DNA of 64,000 bases from assembly GCF_001425575.1 (NCBI RefSeq), contig NZ_LMRD01000009.1, forward strand, positions 124,001-188,000, given 5' to 3'. Under the pieces are notes generated by a model, which ran no database searches, had not been told where the DNA came from, and saw only the letters and a program-made list of their open reading frames with translations. This stretch comes from Aurantimonas sp. Leaf443. GTDB taxonomy: Bacteria; Pseudomonadota; Alphaproteobacteria; Rhizobiales; Rhizobiaceae. Positions 9,448 through 21,991 of this stretch are shown here, piece after piece (within the stretch, counting starts at the first letter, position 1; every line of letters begins with the position of its first letter). The position numbers were made by a program, and so were the translations under genes.

Positions 9448-9951
9448 TTATCGGATGACCTGACGATCGGCGAGGCGGTCGAGGACCAGCTGCAGGGCCG
9501 TGCGCACGCTGGCGCCGCGCACGGCCGCTCGTCCGAGATCGCCGTAACGCTTCTCGACATGCAGGGTCGTTCCACGCATCGCGCAGGCGAAATGGACGAG
9601 CCCGACCGGCTTTTCCGCCGAACCGCCGCCCGGCCCCGCGATGCCGGTCACCGAGACGGCGATCCCGGCCGCGGATGCCCGCAGAGCGCCTTCCGCCATC
9701 GCGCGCGCCACCGCTTCCGAGACCGCGCCGTGGCGTTCGAGCAGAGACTCGTCGACGCCGATCATCTCGCGCTTGGCCGCGTTGGAATAGGTCACGAACC
9801 CGCGGTCGAAGACGGCGGAGGAGCCGGCGATACCGGTAATGGCGCCCGCGATGAGGCCGCCGGTGCAGGATTCGGCGGTCGCGAGCATGAGGCCGGCGTC
9901 CGAAAGGGCCTCGACGACGCGCCGTGCAAGCTCTTCGGTCTCACTCTCCAT
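9448..9951 (-). CDS. CinA C-terminal domain protein (NMN amidohydrolase-like)
   Basis: A 167-residue protein consisting only of the CinA C-terminal domain: [22 protein letters not shown] near the N-terminus, [18 protein letters not shown] in the middle, and a C-terminal [12 protein letters not shown] helix. Stand-alone domains of this type (PncC) deamidate nicotinamide mononucleotide. The ATG at 9951 overlaps the end of ispDF by 11 bases, and the GGAG inside that overlap serves as part of the translation signal. Longer in-frame starts upstream would run deep into ispDF and carry an Arg-rich, non-family sequence. Probably co-transcribed with ispDF. Confidence 0.9.
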   Translation of the reverse strand: MESETEELARRVVEALSDAGLMLATAESCTGGLIAGAITGIAGSSAVFDRGFVTYSNAAKREMIGVDESLLERHGAVSEAVARAMAEGALRASAAGIAVSVTGIAGPGGGSAEKPVGLVHFACAMRGTTLHVEKRYGDLGRAAVRGASVRTALQLVLDRLADRQVIR

Positions 9952-11125
9952 AGGAGACGCTCGCCGTGGCGATGGCCGCGATCCCCTCGCGCCGGCCGAC
10001 GAAGCCGATCGTCTCGTTCGTCGTCGCCTTGACGGACACCCGCTCCAGATCAAGGCCGGTCATCGCCGCGATCGCCGCGCGCATGGCCTCGCGATGCGGG
10101 GCGATCTTCGGCGCTTCGCAGATCAGCGAGATGTCGGCATTCATGATCCGCCCGCCGCGCGCCGAGACGATCTCCACCGCCCGTTCCACGAAGATGCGCG
10201 AGGGCGCGCCCCGCCACTGCGGATCGCTCGGCGGGAAATGGTCGCCGATATCGCCGGCGCCGCAAGTGGCCAGAAGGGCATCGGTGAGCGCATGCAGGCC
10301 GACATCGGCGTCCGAATGCCCGTCGAGCGCCTGATCGTGCGCGATCCGTACGCCGCACAACGTGACGTGGTCGCCCTGCGTGAGGCGGTGGACGTCGTAG
10401 CCGTTGCCGGTGCGCACGTCGATGCGCCTGAAGGCGGAGAGTCGTTCGTCGGCCATCGCGATCTCCGTCGCCGTTGTGAGCTTGACGTTTTCGGCCGATC
10501 CCGCGACGAGCGCAACTGGAAGTCCCGCCCATTCGGCGACCGAGGCGTCGTCGGTGAAGGCGACATGCGCTTCGTCCGCCGCGCGCCTGTGCGCATCGAG
10601 GATCGCGGCGAAAGGAAATCCCTGCGGGGTCTGCGCGGCGTAGAGACCGGCGCGATCGACCGTTTCGCCGCTCTGGCCGCCCGCCGAGACGCGCTTCAGC
10701 GTGTCGGACACGGGCAGGGCGGGCAGGGCGGACAGGGTCGGCGACAGGGTTTCGACGACACGCGCGATGAGGTCCGCATCGGCGAAGGGTCGCACGCCGT
10801 CGTGGATCAGAACGGCGTCGGGGCGCTCCTCCGCCAGGGCCTCCAGTCCGCGCAGGACGGAGGTCTGCCGCGTCGCCCCGCCTTCGACGACCTCCACGCG
10901 GTCGGCAAGTTCGCCGACGGCGGACCTGAACAGGGCCCGGTCGTCGCCGTGGATCACGACGACGATCCGCGACACAAGCGGATGGAGGAGAAAGGTCTCC
11001 AGCGTCCGGCGAAGCACGGGTTTGCCGCCGATGCGGCGATATTGCTTTGGGCCCTCCGCCGACTGGCCGGCCCGTTCGCCCCGTCCCGCCGCCACGATGA
11101 TCGCCGCCGTCTTCGCCTTCGTCAT
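9941..11125 (-). CDS. ispDF: bifunctional IspD/IspF isoprenoid synthesis enzyme
   Basis: A 394-residue fusion catalysing two MEP-pathway steps, which flank the kinase step of IspE. The IspD part (residues 1 to about 230) forms CDP-methylerythritol and shows the nucleotide-binding [18 protein letters not shown] and [11 protein letters not shown]. The IspF part (about 235-394) forms methylerythritol 2,4-cyclodiphosphate and shows GNGYDVHRL, the metal-binding [29 protein letters not shown] and [13 protein letters not shown]. The fusion is common in alphaproteobacteria. Start: ATG 11125, matching the [17 protein letters not shown]-terminus. Divergent from dusB. Confidence 0.96.
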   Translation of the reverse strand: MTKAKTAAIIVAAGRGERAGQSAEGPKQYRRIGGKPVLRRTLETFLLHPLVSRIVVVIHGDDRALFRSAVGELADRVEVVEGGATRQTSVLRGLEALAEERPDAVLIHDGVRPFADADLIARVVETLSPTLSALPALPVSDTLKRVSAGGQSGETVDRAGLYAAQTPQGFPFAAILDAHRRAADEAHVAFTDDASVAEWAGLPVALVAGSAENVKLTTATEIAMADERLSAFRRIDVRTGNGYDVHRLTQGDHVTLCGVRIAHDQALDGHSDADVGLHALTDALLATCGAGDIGDHFPPSDPQWRGAPSRIFVERAVEIVSARGGRIMNADISLICEAPKIAPHREAMRAAIAAMTGLDLERVSVKATTNETIGFVGRREGIAAIATASVSYGE

Positions 11126-11192
11126 GCCCACTCCCGAACCCCTGCGTTCGCAGGCGCGATGGACCACGATCGGCGGTCATTTCGCAAGAGCA

Positions 11193-11215
11193 GCATGCTT
11201 GTCTTTTGAGCATGC
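11193..11215. repeat. inverted repeat in the ispDF/dusB divergent promoter region
   Basis: GCATGCT (11193-11199), nine bases, AGCATGC (11209-11215) form a perfect 7-bp inverted repeat 20 bases before the annotated dusB start. A weak TTGTCT (11199-11204), 16 bases, TAGAGT (11221-11226) promoter-like pair overlaps it. Confidence 0.4.
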
Positions 11216-11235
11216 CTCGATAGAGTACGACGACC

Positions 11236-12354
11236 ATGACGCAGGAATCGCCACCTCTTCAAAATGCCTTCGCTTTGGGCGCCCGTGGCTGCCCGACCGA
11301 AACCGTTCGTGCGGTTCCCAACCTGTCCGGCCCGCTGACGATCGGGCCGCTCACTTTGGCCAATCGCAGCTTTCTGGCGCCCTTGTCGGGGATCACCGAC
11401 GTGCCCTTCCGTCGCCTCGCGCGGCGTTTCGGCGCCGGTCTCGTCGTGAGCGAGATGGTGGCGAGCGGCGAGTTCGCGCGCGGCGTCGAGGAAAGCCGCA
11501 TCCGCGCGATGCGCGACGGGCCGGGGATCCACGCGGTGCAGCTCGCCGGGCGCGATCCGCACTGGATGGGGGAGGCGACGCGACGGCTGGTGGGCGAGGG
11601 CGTCGATCTCGTCGACATCAACATGGGCTGCCCGGCCAAGAAGGTGGTCGGCGGCCTGTCCGGTTCGGCGCTGATGCGCGAGCCCGATCTCGCCCTGTCG
11701 CTGGTCGAGGCGACCGTCGCCGCCGCCGGTTCCGTGCCGGTGACGCTGAAGACGCGGCTCGGCTGGGACCGCGACTCGCTGAACGCGGCGGATATCGCGC
11801 GGCGCGCGCAGGAGGCCGGCGTGGCGATGGTCACGATCCACGGCCGCACCCGCTGCGACTTCTACGAGGGACGGGCGGATTGGCCGGCCATCTCCGCCGT
11901 GCGCGCCGCGATCTCCGTTCCCCTCGTCGCCAACGGCGATCTCGCCCATCCCGCCGACGTCGCGCCCATGCTGGCTGCCAGCGGGGCGGATGCGGCGATG
12001 AGCGGGCGCGGCTGCCAGGGCCGTCCATGGCTGCCCGGCCTGCTGGCGGGGGCGGTGACGAGGGCCACGCTCGAGGCGATCTCCTATGCCGATCTCGTCG
12101 CGGAGCATTACGCCGCGATGCTCGCCCATTACGGGTCGGGGTTCGGACTGCGCCACGCCCGCAAACATCTCGGCTGGTATCTCGACCGCTTCGCGGAGGC
12201 GGGCTGCGCCGTCTCGCCCGCCGAGCGCGGCGAGATCCTGCGCGGCGAAGCCCCGGACCGGATCGTCGAAAAGCTGCGGGCGCTCTTCGCTGGCGCCTCG
12301 CTCGCCGACATCGAACCGAGCTATCACGCGAGACTGACGAGAAAGGCGGCCTGA
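11236..12354 (+). CDS. dusB: tRNA-dihydrouridine synthase B (NifR3)
   Basis: A 372-residue FMN-dependent reductase that makes dihydrouridine in tRNA. It has [21 protein letters not shown] at the TIM-barrel start and [12 protein letters not shown] with the catalytic Cys. It also shows [22 protein letters not shown] with FMN contacts, and LVANGDL. Historically called nifR3 because it precedes ntrBC in Rhodobacter and rhizobia, exactly as here. The N-terminal 30 residues before [10 protein letters not shown] are not conserved in the family, so the true start may be internal; no strong alternative start codon is visible. ntrB follows after four bases. Confidence 0.93.
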   Translation: MTQESPPLQNAFALGARGCPTETVRAVPNLSGPLTIGPLTLANRSFLAPLSGITDVPFRRLARRFGAGLVVSEMVASGEFARGVEESRIRAMRDGPGIHAVQLAGRDPHWMGEATRRLVGEGVDLVDINMGCPAKKVVGGLSGSALMREPDLALSLVEATVAAAGSVPVTLKTRLGWDRDSLNAADIARRAQEAGVAMVTIHGRTRCDFYEGRADWPAISAVRAAISVPLVANGDLAHPADVAPMLAASGADAAMSGRGCQGRPWLPGLLAGAVTRATLEAISYADLVAEHYAAMLAHYGSGFGLRHARKHLGWYLDRFAEAGCAVSPAERGEILRGEAPDRIVEKLRALFAGASLADIEPSYHARLTRKAA

Positions 12355-12358
12355 TCCC

Positions 12359-13495
12359 TTGCAACGCCCGATCGAGCCTTCCCCCGCCGACCTGCCGCAT
12401 ATGCAGGTGCTCAACGCTCTCCCGCACCCGGTCTTCGTCGTGGATGCGGACGGGGGCTTCGTCTTCGCCAATTCCGACGCCGAGCAGTTCTTCTCCTCGA
12501 GCCAGGCCTCGCTCAAGAAGCGGCGCCTGCAGGATTTCGTGCCCGGCGACAGTCCGCTCTTCGCGCTGATCGATCAGGTCCGCGGCCAGGACGGGCGCAT
12601 CAGCGAATATCGCGTCGACATCTCCTCGCCCCGCCTCGGCGGCGAACGGATGGTGGACCTCTACGTCTCCAATCTCGGCGACCGGCCGGGCTGCGTCGTG
12701 GTCATGGTGCAGCTGCGCACCATCGCCGAGAAGATGGATCGCCAGCTCACGCACCGCTCGGCCGCGCGCACCGTCACGGGCCTTGCCGCCATGCTGGCGC
12801 ACGAGATCCGCAACCCGCTCTCGGGCATCAAGGGCGCCGCGCAGCTTCTCGAGATGCAGGCGAGCGACGAGGACCGGACGCTGACGCGTCTCATCCAGGA
12901 GGAGAGCGACCGCATCGTCAAGCTCGTCGACCGCATGGAGGTCTTCTCCGACCAGAGGCCCATCGAGCGCTCGGCGGTCAACATCCATTCCGTGCTCGAA
13001 CACGTGAAGACGCTCGCGCGCAGCGGCTTCGCGCGCGGCGTCTCGATCTGCGAGCTCTACGATCCCTCGCTGCCGCCGGTTTTCGCCAATCGCGACCAGC
13101 TCGTGCAGGTCTTCCTCAATCTCGTGAAAAACGCCGCCGAGGCGGTGGGCGAGCGCGAGGGCGGCGAGATCAAGCTGACGACGGCCTACAAGCCGGGCGT
13201 GCGCCTCTCCGTGCCGGGCACGCGGGCGCGCGTGACGCTGCCGCTGGAGTTCACCGTCGAGGACAACGGCGCGGGCGTGCCCGACGACATCCGCGAGCAC
13301 ATCTTCGATCCCTTCGTCACCACCAAGCCGAGCGGATCGGGGCTCGGCCTCGCCCTCGTCGCCAAGATCGTCGGCGACCATGGCGGCGTCATCGAATGCG
13401 AATCCTCGCCGGGGCATACCGTCTTCCGCGTCCTCATGCCGGCCTGGACCGAGGCGCAGGAAGGCGAAGAGATGCTGCGGGCGAGACGGGTCTAG
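12359..13495 (+). CDS. ntrB: nitrogen regulation sensor kinase NtrB (GlnL)
   Basis: A 378-residue cytosolic histidine kinase/phosphatase that controls NtrC in response to nitrogen through PII. A PAS domain lies at about residues 15-110 ([23 protein letters not shown]). The H-box [20 protein letters not shown] has phosphorylatable His148. The ATPase domain follows, with the N-box [13 protein letters not shown] and G-boxes [10 protein letters not shown] and [10 protein letters not shown]. No membrane segments. The start is uncertain: TTG 12359 gives the usual N-terminal tail, while ATG 12401 would begin [12 protein letters not shown]. Four bases after dusB, so one operon. Confidence 0.95.
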   Translation: MQRPIEPSPADLPHMQVLNALPHPVFVVDADGGFVFANSDAEQFFSSSQASLKKRRLQDFVPGDSPLFALIDQVRGQDGRISEYRVDISSPRLGGERMVDLYVSNLGDRPGCVVVMVQLRTIAEKMDRQLTHRSAARTVTGLAAMLAHEIRNPLSGIKGAAQLLEMQASDEDRTLTRLIQEESDRIVKLVDRMEVFSDQRPIERSAVNIHSVLEHVKTLARSGFARGVSICELYDPSLPPVFANRDQLVQVFLNLVKNAAEAVGEREGGEIKLTTAYKPGVRLSVPGTRARVTLPLEFTVEDNGAGVPDDIREHIFDPFVTTKPSGSGLGLALVAKIVGDHGGVIECESSPGHTVFRVLMPAWTEAQEGEEMLRARRV

Positions 13496-13506
13496 GAGAT
13501 ACGGCG

Positions 13507-14952
<1,446 letters not shown>

Positions 14953-14996
14953 CTCGCCTGCATTTTCCTGTGTTCTCGTTGCGATTCTGACACATT

Positions 14997-15016
14997 CCGT
15001 TGCTTTCTAGCAACGG
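14997..15016. repeat. hairpin in the ntrC-ntrY gap
   Basis: CCGTTGC (14997-15003), loop TTTCTA, GCAACGG (15010-15016), a perfect 7-bp stem 21 bases before the ntrY ATG. No U tract follows, so it is not a standard terminator. It may be an operator or a leader structure. Confidence 0.4.
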
Positions 15017-15037
15017 ACGTTCTAATCGCACGGATCG

Positions 15038-17272
15038 ATGACCACGCAGCCGAACCCTTCCGACAGCGCGCTGCCGTTCCTTCCGGAGCGCCGCCGCTTC
15101 CTGCTTCTGCCGGGCGTCCTCGTGGTCGTCGGGGCTCTCGTGACGGGCGCGATCTCCTTCGTCGTCCTGATGGGACTGACGCCGATCGCGCCGACCGATA
15201 CGGTCGTCAGCATCGCCTCGGCGGTGAACGGCCTCTTCGTGCTGCTCCTGGCGGTGATGATCGGGCGGGAAGTGTTCCGCATGGCCGGCGCCCGGCGCAA
15301 GGGCAAGGCGGCCTCGCGCCTGCACGTGCGCATCGTCGTCCTGTTCTCGATCGTGGCGGCCGTGCCCGCCATCCTCGTCGCCATCGTCGCCTCGATCACG
15401 CTCGATCTCGGCCTCGACCGCTGGTTCGAGATCCGCACGCGCACGATCGTCGATTCCTCGATCAGCGTCGCGCGGGCCTATGTCAACGAAAACGCCCGCA
15501 ACCTGCAGGGCTCCACGCTGTCGATGGCCTACGATCTCGACCAGCAGCGTCGGCTGTTCGATCTCGACCGCACCGGCTTCCAGAACGTCATGACCGAGCA
15601 GGCGCGGGGCCGCTCGCTCCTCGGCGCGCAGCTCCTGCGCAGCGACGGCTCGCCCTATCTGCGCGCGGACGTGCCGGTGGAGCGGGCATTGCCCGTGCCG
15701 CCCGCGGACGCGATGCGCCAGGCTTCGGAAGGCAATCTCGTCTTCATCCCGCCGGGCGTCACCAATCTCGTCGGCGCCATCATCAAGCTGCGCGAGATCG
15801 ACGACACGTTTCTCTACACGGTGCGTGCCGTCGATCCGGAGGTCATCGCGGCGCTGCGCCTCATGGAGGAACGCTCGGCGGAATATTCCAGCCTCGAGGC
15901 CAACCGTTTCGGCCTGCAGGTCGCCTTCGCGCTCCTCTATTTCGGCATCACGCTGATCGTGCTCCTCTCGGCGATCTGGACCGGCATCGGCGTCGCCGAT
16001 CGCATCGTGCGCCCCATCCGCCGCCTCATCGGCGCGGCCGACGAGGTCAGCGAGGGCAATCTCTCGGTGTCGGTGCCCGTGCGCGTGTCGGATGGCGACG
16101 TCGGTTCCCTGTCGAACACGTTCAACAACATGATCCAGCAGCTGCGCAGCCAGCGCTCCGAACTCGTCAACGCCAAGGATCTCATCGACGAGCGCCGCCG
16201 CTTCATGGAGGCGGTGCTCTCCGGCGTCACCGCCGGCGTCGTCGGCGTGGAGCGCGACGGCACGATCTCGATGATGAACCCGTCCGCCGAGCGCATTCTC
16301 GGCACCAGCGCCGAAAGCGCCGTGGGGCAGGGCCTCGCCGAGCTCTTCCCCACCATCGCCGAGGTGCACGGGGCGGCCCGCTCGTCGCGCCGGCAGGAGT
16401 TCCAGGACAATGTGAAGCTGCGGCTGCGCGACCGCGAGCGCATGCTCGCCGTCCGCATCACCTCCGACGAGAACGTGGAGGACGCCCGCTCCAGCGTCGT
16501 GACGATCGACGACATCACCGACCTCGTCGAGGCGCAGCGCTCCTCCGCCTGGGCCGACGTCGCGCGGCGCATCGCGCACGAGATCAAGAACCCGCTGACG
16601 CCGATCCAGCTATCGGCCGAGCGCATCCGCCGGCGCTACGGCAAGCGGATCGAGGACGACCGCGAGGTCTTCGACCGCTGCATCGAGACCATCGTGCGCC
16701 AGGTCTCCGACATCGGGCGGATGGTCGACGAGTTCTCCACCTTCGCCCGCATGCCCAAGCCCAAGATGGAGGATCGCGATCTGCGCGAGGCCCTGCAGGA
16801 GGCCGTCTTCATGCGCGAGATGGGCGATCACGGCATCTCCTTCGAGGCCGCGATTCCGAGAGAGGAGATGGTCGGCAGTTTCGACATCCGGCTTCTGAGC
16901 CAGGCCTTCGGCAATCTCGTGAAGAACGCGGTGGAATCGCTCGAGGCGACGCCGGACATCGCGGGCCGCGTGGTCGTGAAGGCCGAGCGCGAGGGCGGAC
17001 GGTTCGTCGTCTCGATCGTCGACAACGGTCGCGGATTTCCGCGCGAGGATCGAGACCGTCTTCTCGAGCCCTATATGACGACGCGGGAGAAGGGGACGGG
17101 GCTCGGTCTCGCCATCGTCCGCAAGATCATCGAGGACCACGGCGGGACGATCGAACTCGACGACGCTCCCGACCAGCCTCAGGGCGCCATGGTGCGGATC
17201 ACGCTTCCCGCCGGGCCGATGGCGGAGGCGCTCGCGCCGCGCCGCAAAGACGTTTCAGAAAGGGTAGCTTGA
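15038..17272 (+). CDS. ntrY: membrane sensor histidine kinase NtrY
   Basis: A 744-residue membrane histidine kinase, partner of NtrX. Membrane segments are at about residues 22-45, 50-70, 88-110 and 285-308. The region between the third and fourth is the periplasmic sensor. HAMP follows at about 308-365 (RIVRPIRRLIGAADEVSEGN), then PAS at about 380-480. The H-box ARRIAHEIKNPLTPIQLSAERI carries His514. The ATPase domain contains NLVKNAVESL, DNGRGFP and GTGLGLAIV. NtrYX is linked to nitrogen and redox/oxygen control in alphaproteobacteria. ntrX starts three bases after its stop, in one operon. Confidence 0.96.
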   Translation: MTTQPNPSDSALPFLPERRRFLLLPGVLVVVGALVTGAISFVVLMGLTPIAPTDTVVSIASAVNGLFVLLLAVMIGREVFRMAGARRKGKAASRLHVRIVVLFSIVAAVPAILVAIVASITLDLGLDRWFEIRTRTIVDSSISVARAYVNENARNLQGSTLSMAYDLDQQRRLFDLDRTGFQNVMTEQARGRSLLGAQLLRSDGSPYLRADVPVERALPVPPADAMRQASEGNLVFIPPGVTNLVGAIIKLREIDDTFLYTVRAVDPEVIAALRLMEERSAEYSSLEANRFGLQVAFALLYFGITLIVLLSAIWTGIGVADRIVRPIRRLIGAADEVSEGNLSVSVPVRVSDGDVGSLSNTFNNMIQQLRSQRSELVNAKDLIDERRRFMEAVLSGVTAGVVGVERDGTISMMNPSAERILGTSAESAVGQGLAELFPTIAEVHGAARSSRRQEFQDNVKLRLRDRERMLAVRITSDENVEDARSSVVTIDDITDLVEAQRSSAWADVARRIAHEIKNPLTPIQLSAERIRRRYGKRIEDDREVFDRCIETIVRQVSDIGRMVDEFSTFARMPKPKMEDRDLREALQEAVFMREMGDHGISFEAAIPREEMVGSFDIRLLSQAFGNLVKNAVESLEATPDIAGRVVVKAEREGGRFVVSIVDNGRGFPREDRDRLLEPYMTTREKGTGLGLAIVRKIIEDHGGTIELDDAPDQPQGAMVRITLPAGPMAEALAPRRKDVSERVA

Positions 17273-17275
17273 TCG

Positions 17276-18640
<1,365 letters not shown>

Positions 18641-19013
18641 CGCGGCGAACGGCGAGGGCCGGCGGGCCGCCGACGCGAATCGGCCTGGTCTCTCGGAGCG
18701 CGCGTTCTTCTGCCGACGCTCTTGTCGGGTGCCCGAGGTGGTCTTCCGGTCGGCGGCCGTCGTTCCGCGGTCTCGGGAGCCCTTCGCATGAGGAGACGGC
18801 GAGCTGCGCGGTCCCGTTTGGAACAGGCGGACGATCTTCCGCTTGCCGCGGCCAGCGAGTTGCATCAAAGCTTGGACCCGAAGCACGAAACCGTGACGAA
18901 GCCCGGACGAACCGGGCCGGCGCGAAGACGGCCTGAGCGGAGCCCGAACGGGCGACCGTCCTGCGGTCCAGCGCCATCGGCCAACGATAAGTCAAAAAGC
19001 AGGAAAGCCGACC
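18641..19013. other. intergenic region before hfq
   Basis: 373 bases between ntrX and hfq with no convincing gene. It contains a small perfect hairpin, GCCCGG (18901-18906), ACGAA, CCGGGC (18912-18917). No clear promoter elements were found, although hfq probably has its own promoter and a structured leader here. Confidence 0.5.
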
Positions 19014-19262
19014 ATGCCCGAGCGCCCGCAGAACCTGCAGGATCTTTTTCTCAACACCGTCCGCAAACAGAAGATCTCGCTGACGATCTTTCTCGTCAAC
19101 GGCGTCAAGCTCACCGGGGTGGTGACGTCCTTCGACAATTTCTGTGTGCTTCTTCGTCGCGACGGGCACTCGCAACTCGTCTACAAGCACGCCATATCCA
19201 CGATCATGCCGTCGCAGCCCGTGCATATGTACGAGGGCGGCGAGGAAGACAGGAAGGTCTGA
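19014..19262 (+). CDS. hfq: RNA chaperone Hfq
   Basis: An 82-residue Sm-like protein that forms a hexameric ring and pairs small RNAs with mRNAs. The Sm1 motif is visible as [25 protein letters not shown] and [18 protein letters not shown]. The Sm2 motif is [12 protein letters not shown]. The C-terminal tail is short (about 15 acidic residues), as is usual in alphaproteobacteria. Start: ATG 19014 with AGGAAAG upstream. hflX begins immediately after its stop codon, giving the conserved hfq-hflX pair. Confidence 0.98.
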   Translation: MPERPQNLQDLFLNTVRKQKISLTIFLVNGVKLTGVVTSFDNFCVLLRRDGHSQLVYKHAISTIMPSQPVHMYEGGEEDRKV

Positions 19263-20657
19263 TTGACGGAACATAAGGATACGCTCCCGCGGGCACCGAT
19301 CGAGCACGCCGTCGTGGCGACGCGCGCGGGTGTCTTCGTGCCGGTGTTCAAGCAGCGGCCGAGCGGCGAGGATGGCGGGCAGGGCGTGTCGGACATCCAC
19401 CGACGCGCCGACGAGGCTCGCCTCCAGGAGGCGATCGGCCTTGCCGCCGCCATCGATCTCCAGATCGTGGCCAGCGGCCTCGTCAGCGGCGCGCGCCCCA
19501 AGCCCGCGACGCTGATCGGCAGCGGCAAGGTCGAGGAGCTGAAGGCGGTGGTGGCGAGCGAGGAGATCGGCCTCGTCATCTTCGACCATCCGCTGACGCC
19601 CGTGCAGCAGCGCAATCTGGAAAAGGAGCTGAACTGCAAGGTGCTGGACCGCACCGGCCTGATCCTGGAGATCTTCGGCCGGCGTGCGCGCACCAAGGAG
19701 GGCAGTCTCCAGGTCGAACTCGCCCATCTGAACTACCAGCGTGGCCGGCTCGTGCGCAGCTGGACCCATCTGGAGCGCCAGCGCGGCGGCGCCGGCTTCC
19801 TCGGCGGGCCCGGCGAAACGCAGATCGAGTCGGATCGGCGCCAGCTGCAGGACAAGATCAAGCGGCTCGAGAAGGAATTGGAGCAGGTGCGGCGGACCCG
19901 CACCCTGCACCGCGCCAAGCGCAAGAAGGCGCCCCATCCCGTGGTCGCCCTTGTCGGCTACACCAATGCCGGCAAGTCGACGCTGTTCAACCGGCTGACG
20001 GGCGCGGACGTTCTGGCCAAGGACCTTCTCTTCGCGACCCTCGATCCGACGCTGCGCCGTCTCACCCTGCCGCACGGCACGGAGGCGATGATCTCCGACA
20101 CGGTGGGCTTCATCTCGGATCTGCCGACCCATCTCGTCGCCGCCTTCCGCGCGACGCTCGAAGAGGTCATCGAGGCGGAAATCGTGCTGCACGTGCGCGA
20201 CATGGCCGATGCCGACACGCAGGCGCAGGCCGAGGACGTGCGCAAGATCCTGCGCGACCTCGACATCGATCCCGACGACACCGACCACGTCATCGAGATC
20301 TGGAACAAGGTCGACCGGCTCGACGAGGCCGACCGCGCCAATCTCGACCTGCAGCGCGCCGGCCTGCCGCGCAACGCCACGGCGCATGTCGTCTCGGCGC
20401 TGACGGGCGAGGGCGTCGAAGCCCTTCTCGCGGACATCGAATCGCGCATCGCCGGCGATGTCGGCGCCGTGGAACTGGCGTTGGAGCCGGACTCGCTCTC
20501 GCTCGTCCCCTGGGTCTACGAGAACGCCTCGATCGTCTCGCGCGAGGACCGCGAGGATGGCGGCGTCTCGCTGACCGTGGAGATGACGACGCAGGCGCTG
20601 GCCGAGTTGCGTCGCCTCAGCGAGGCGAATGCCGGTCTCTCCGTGCGAACCGGCTGA
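19263..20657 (+). CDS. hflX: ribosome-associated GTPase HflX
   Basis: A 464-residue GTPase that splits stalled or heat-damaged ribosomes. The N-terminal HflX domain contains the glycine-rich RGGAGFLGGPGETQIESDRR linker. A long basic coiled-coil helix (KRLEKELEQVRRTRTLHRAKR) leads to the G domain: G1 GYTNAGKST at about 232, G3 DTVGFI, G4 NKVD. The start codon is TTG at 19263, directly abutting the TGA of hfq (19260-19262), so translation is probably coupled. The N-terminus has no better ATG nearby. Confidence 0.96.
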   Translation: MTEHKDTLPRAPIEHAVVATRAGVFVPVFKQRPSGEDGGQGVSDIHRRADEARLQEAIGLAAAIDLQIVASGLVSGARPKPATLIGSGKVEELKAVVASEEIGLVIFDHPLTPVQQRNLEKELNCKVLDRTGLILEIFGRRARTKEGSLQVELAHLNYQRGRLVRSWTHLERQRGGAGFLGGPGETQIESDRRQLQDKIKRLEKELEQVRRTRTLHRAKRKKAPHPVVALVGYTNAGKSTLFNRLTGADVLAKDLLFATLDPTLRRLTLPHGTEAMISDTVGFISDLPTHLVAAFRATLEEVIEAEIVLHVRDMADADTQAQAEDVRKILRDLDIDPDDTDHVIEIWNKVDRLDEADRANLDLQRAGLPRNATAHVVSALTGEGVEALLADIESRIAGDVGAVELALEPDSLSLVPWVYENASIVSREDREDGGVSLTVEMTTQALAELRRLSEANAGLSVRTG

Positions 20658-20666
20658 CGGTCCGAT

Positions 20667-20702
20667 CCGGCGGACGCGGCACGTCCCGTGCCCGTCCGCC
20701 GG
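20667..20702. terminator. large hairpin between convergent hflX and mazG
   Basis: CCGGCGGACG (20667-20676) pairs with CGTCCGCCGG (20693-20702). Inside, after one bulged C, GGCACG (20678-20683) pairs with CGTGCC (20687-20692) around a TCC loop. The 16-bp composite stem fills the gap between two convergent genes. It lacks a U tract, so it may act as a bidirectional barrier and not a classical terminator. Confidence 0.6.
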
Positions 20703-20704
20703 GA

Positions 20705-21559
20705 TCAGCGTCGTTCGGCCGACTTCGCCGCCACCCAGGCCGCTTCCATCTCGTCCAGACTGCTCTCTTCGAGACTCTTGCCGCGTGAAGCGCAATCGGC
20801 CTCGATCGCGCCGAAGCGACGCCGGAACTTGGTGACGCAGCGCCGCAGCGCCTTTTCGGCATCGACTTCGTGGACGCGAGCCAGATTGACGACGCTGAAC
20901 AGGAGGTCGCCGAGTTCGTCCTCCATCGCGTCCCGGTCGCCTTGCTCGGCCGCGTCCACGAATTCCTGCGTCTCCTCCCGGATCTTGGCGAGGATCGGCG
21001 CCGGCTCGGCCCAGTCGAAGCCGACCCCCGCGGCCTTGGCCTGAACCTTCAGCGCCAGCGTCAGGGCAGGGAAGCTCGCCGGAACCGTCGCGAGCAGTCC
21101 GTCCGGCACGCTCGCCGGCGCCTGCCCGCCGGGCACGTCCGACAGGCCCGGAGAGACCCGCCTGAGCTCGGCCCGTTCCGCCTTGTCCTGCGCCTTGATG
21201 CGCTCCCACTGGCCTTTCGCGCTGCCTGCGCTGCGCGCCTCGGCATCGCCGAACACGTGCGGGTGGCGGCGGATCATCTTCGTCGTGATGCCTTCCACGA
21301 CATCGTCGAAGCCGAACAGGCCGCGCTCCTCGGCCAGTCGCGCGTGATAGACGACCTGAAGCAGGAGATCGCCCAGTTCCTCGCGAAGGTTCACCGCGTC
21401 GCGCCGTTCGATGGCGTCGGCCACTTCGTAGGCCTCCTCGATCGTGTAGGGGGCGATCGTCTCGAAGGTCTGCTCCACATCCCACGGGCATCCGGTCTCC
21501 GGATCGCGCAGGCGCGCCATGATTTCGACAAGGCGTTGAACATTTTGCGATGGGGTCAT
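20705..21559 (-). CDS. mazG: nucleoside triphosphate pyrophosphohydrolase MazG
   Basis: A 284-residue protein with two MazG domains that hydrolyses (d)NTPs to NMP and pyrophosphate. The first domain starts RLRDPETGCPWDVEQTF and carries the metal-binding EEAYEVADAI and REELGDLLLQVVYHARL. The second carries EETQEFVDAAEQGD and EDELGDLLFSVVNLARV. The EExxE and ExxD patterns are intact in both. A Pro/Ala-rich linker joins them. Start: ATG 21559. It follows hfq-hflX in rhizobia as here, but on the opposite strand. Confidence 0.95.
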   Translation of the reverse strand: MTPSQNVQRLVEIMARLRDPETGCPWDVEQTFETIAPYTIEEAYEVADAIERRDAVNLREELGDLLLQVVYHARLAEERGLFGFDDVVEGITTKMIRRHPHVFGDAEARSAGSAKGQWERIKAQDKAERAELRRVSPGLSDVPGGQAPASVPDGLLATVPASFPALTLALKVQAKAAGVGFDWAEPAPILAKIREETQEFVDAAEQGDRDAMEDELGDLLFSVVNLARVHEVDAEKALRRCVTKFRRRFGAIEADCASRGKSLEESSLDEMEAAWVAAKSAERR

Positions 21560-21991
21560 GCCGAGCAGGTCTCCGGGCGAAGCTGCCTCTGTGTGCGATG
21601 CCGAAGACCGTTTGCCAAGTCGCGCGACAGGACGGTGACGACAGCGCAGACGGTGGCGACCGAAAGGGCGAAGGCGGATCGCTTCGCCGATCCCGCGCAG
21701 ATCGTTGGTTGGTTAGCCGCATGAAGATCGACGCGCGCGAACGCCTGCACTGCCGGCGAGATCGCGGGCCGATGCAATAGACTAGGGGCCGTGTAGATCT
21801 AAAGTTATGCTGTTTTCTTGATCTGGAATTTTGCAGTCTATCTGTGAACAGAACGGAAGCGAACCGCGCCGTTCGAGTCGACTGATCAGCGAGAGTTCGA
21901 AAGTGTCTGGAGTAGTCAATTCGCACCGATGCGGCAGCTCGACGGCGAAGCGTAAAAGGAATGTCATGGCATCCGAAGCAGAGGGAATGCC
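21560..21991. other. intergenic region between mazG and the GntR regulator
   Basis: 432 bases separating divergent genes. No convincing coding sequence. Bases 21781-21960 are clearly AT-richer than the surroundings and probably hold the promoter of the downstream regulator, but no confident -35/-10 pair was found. Confidence 0.5.

Noticed and set aside
14988-15003. Sigma-54-like promoter TGACAC...TTGC before ntrY
   Set aside because: The spacer is six bases where five are required, and the invariant GG of the -24 element reads GA.
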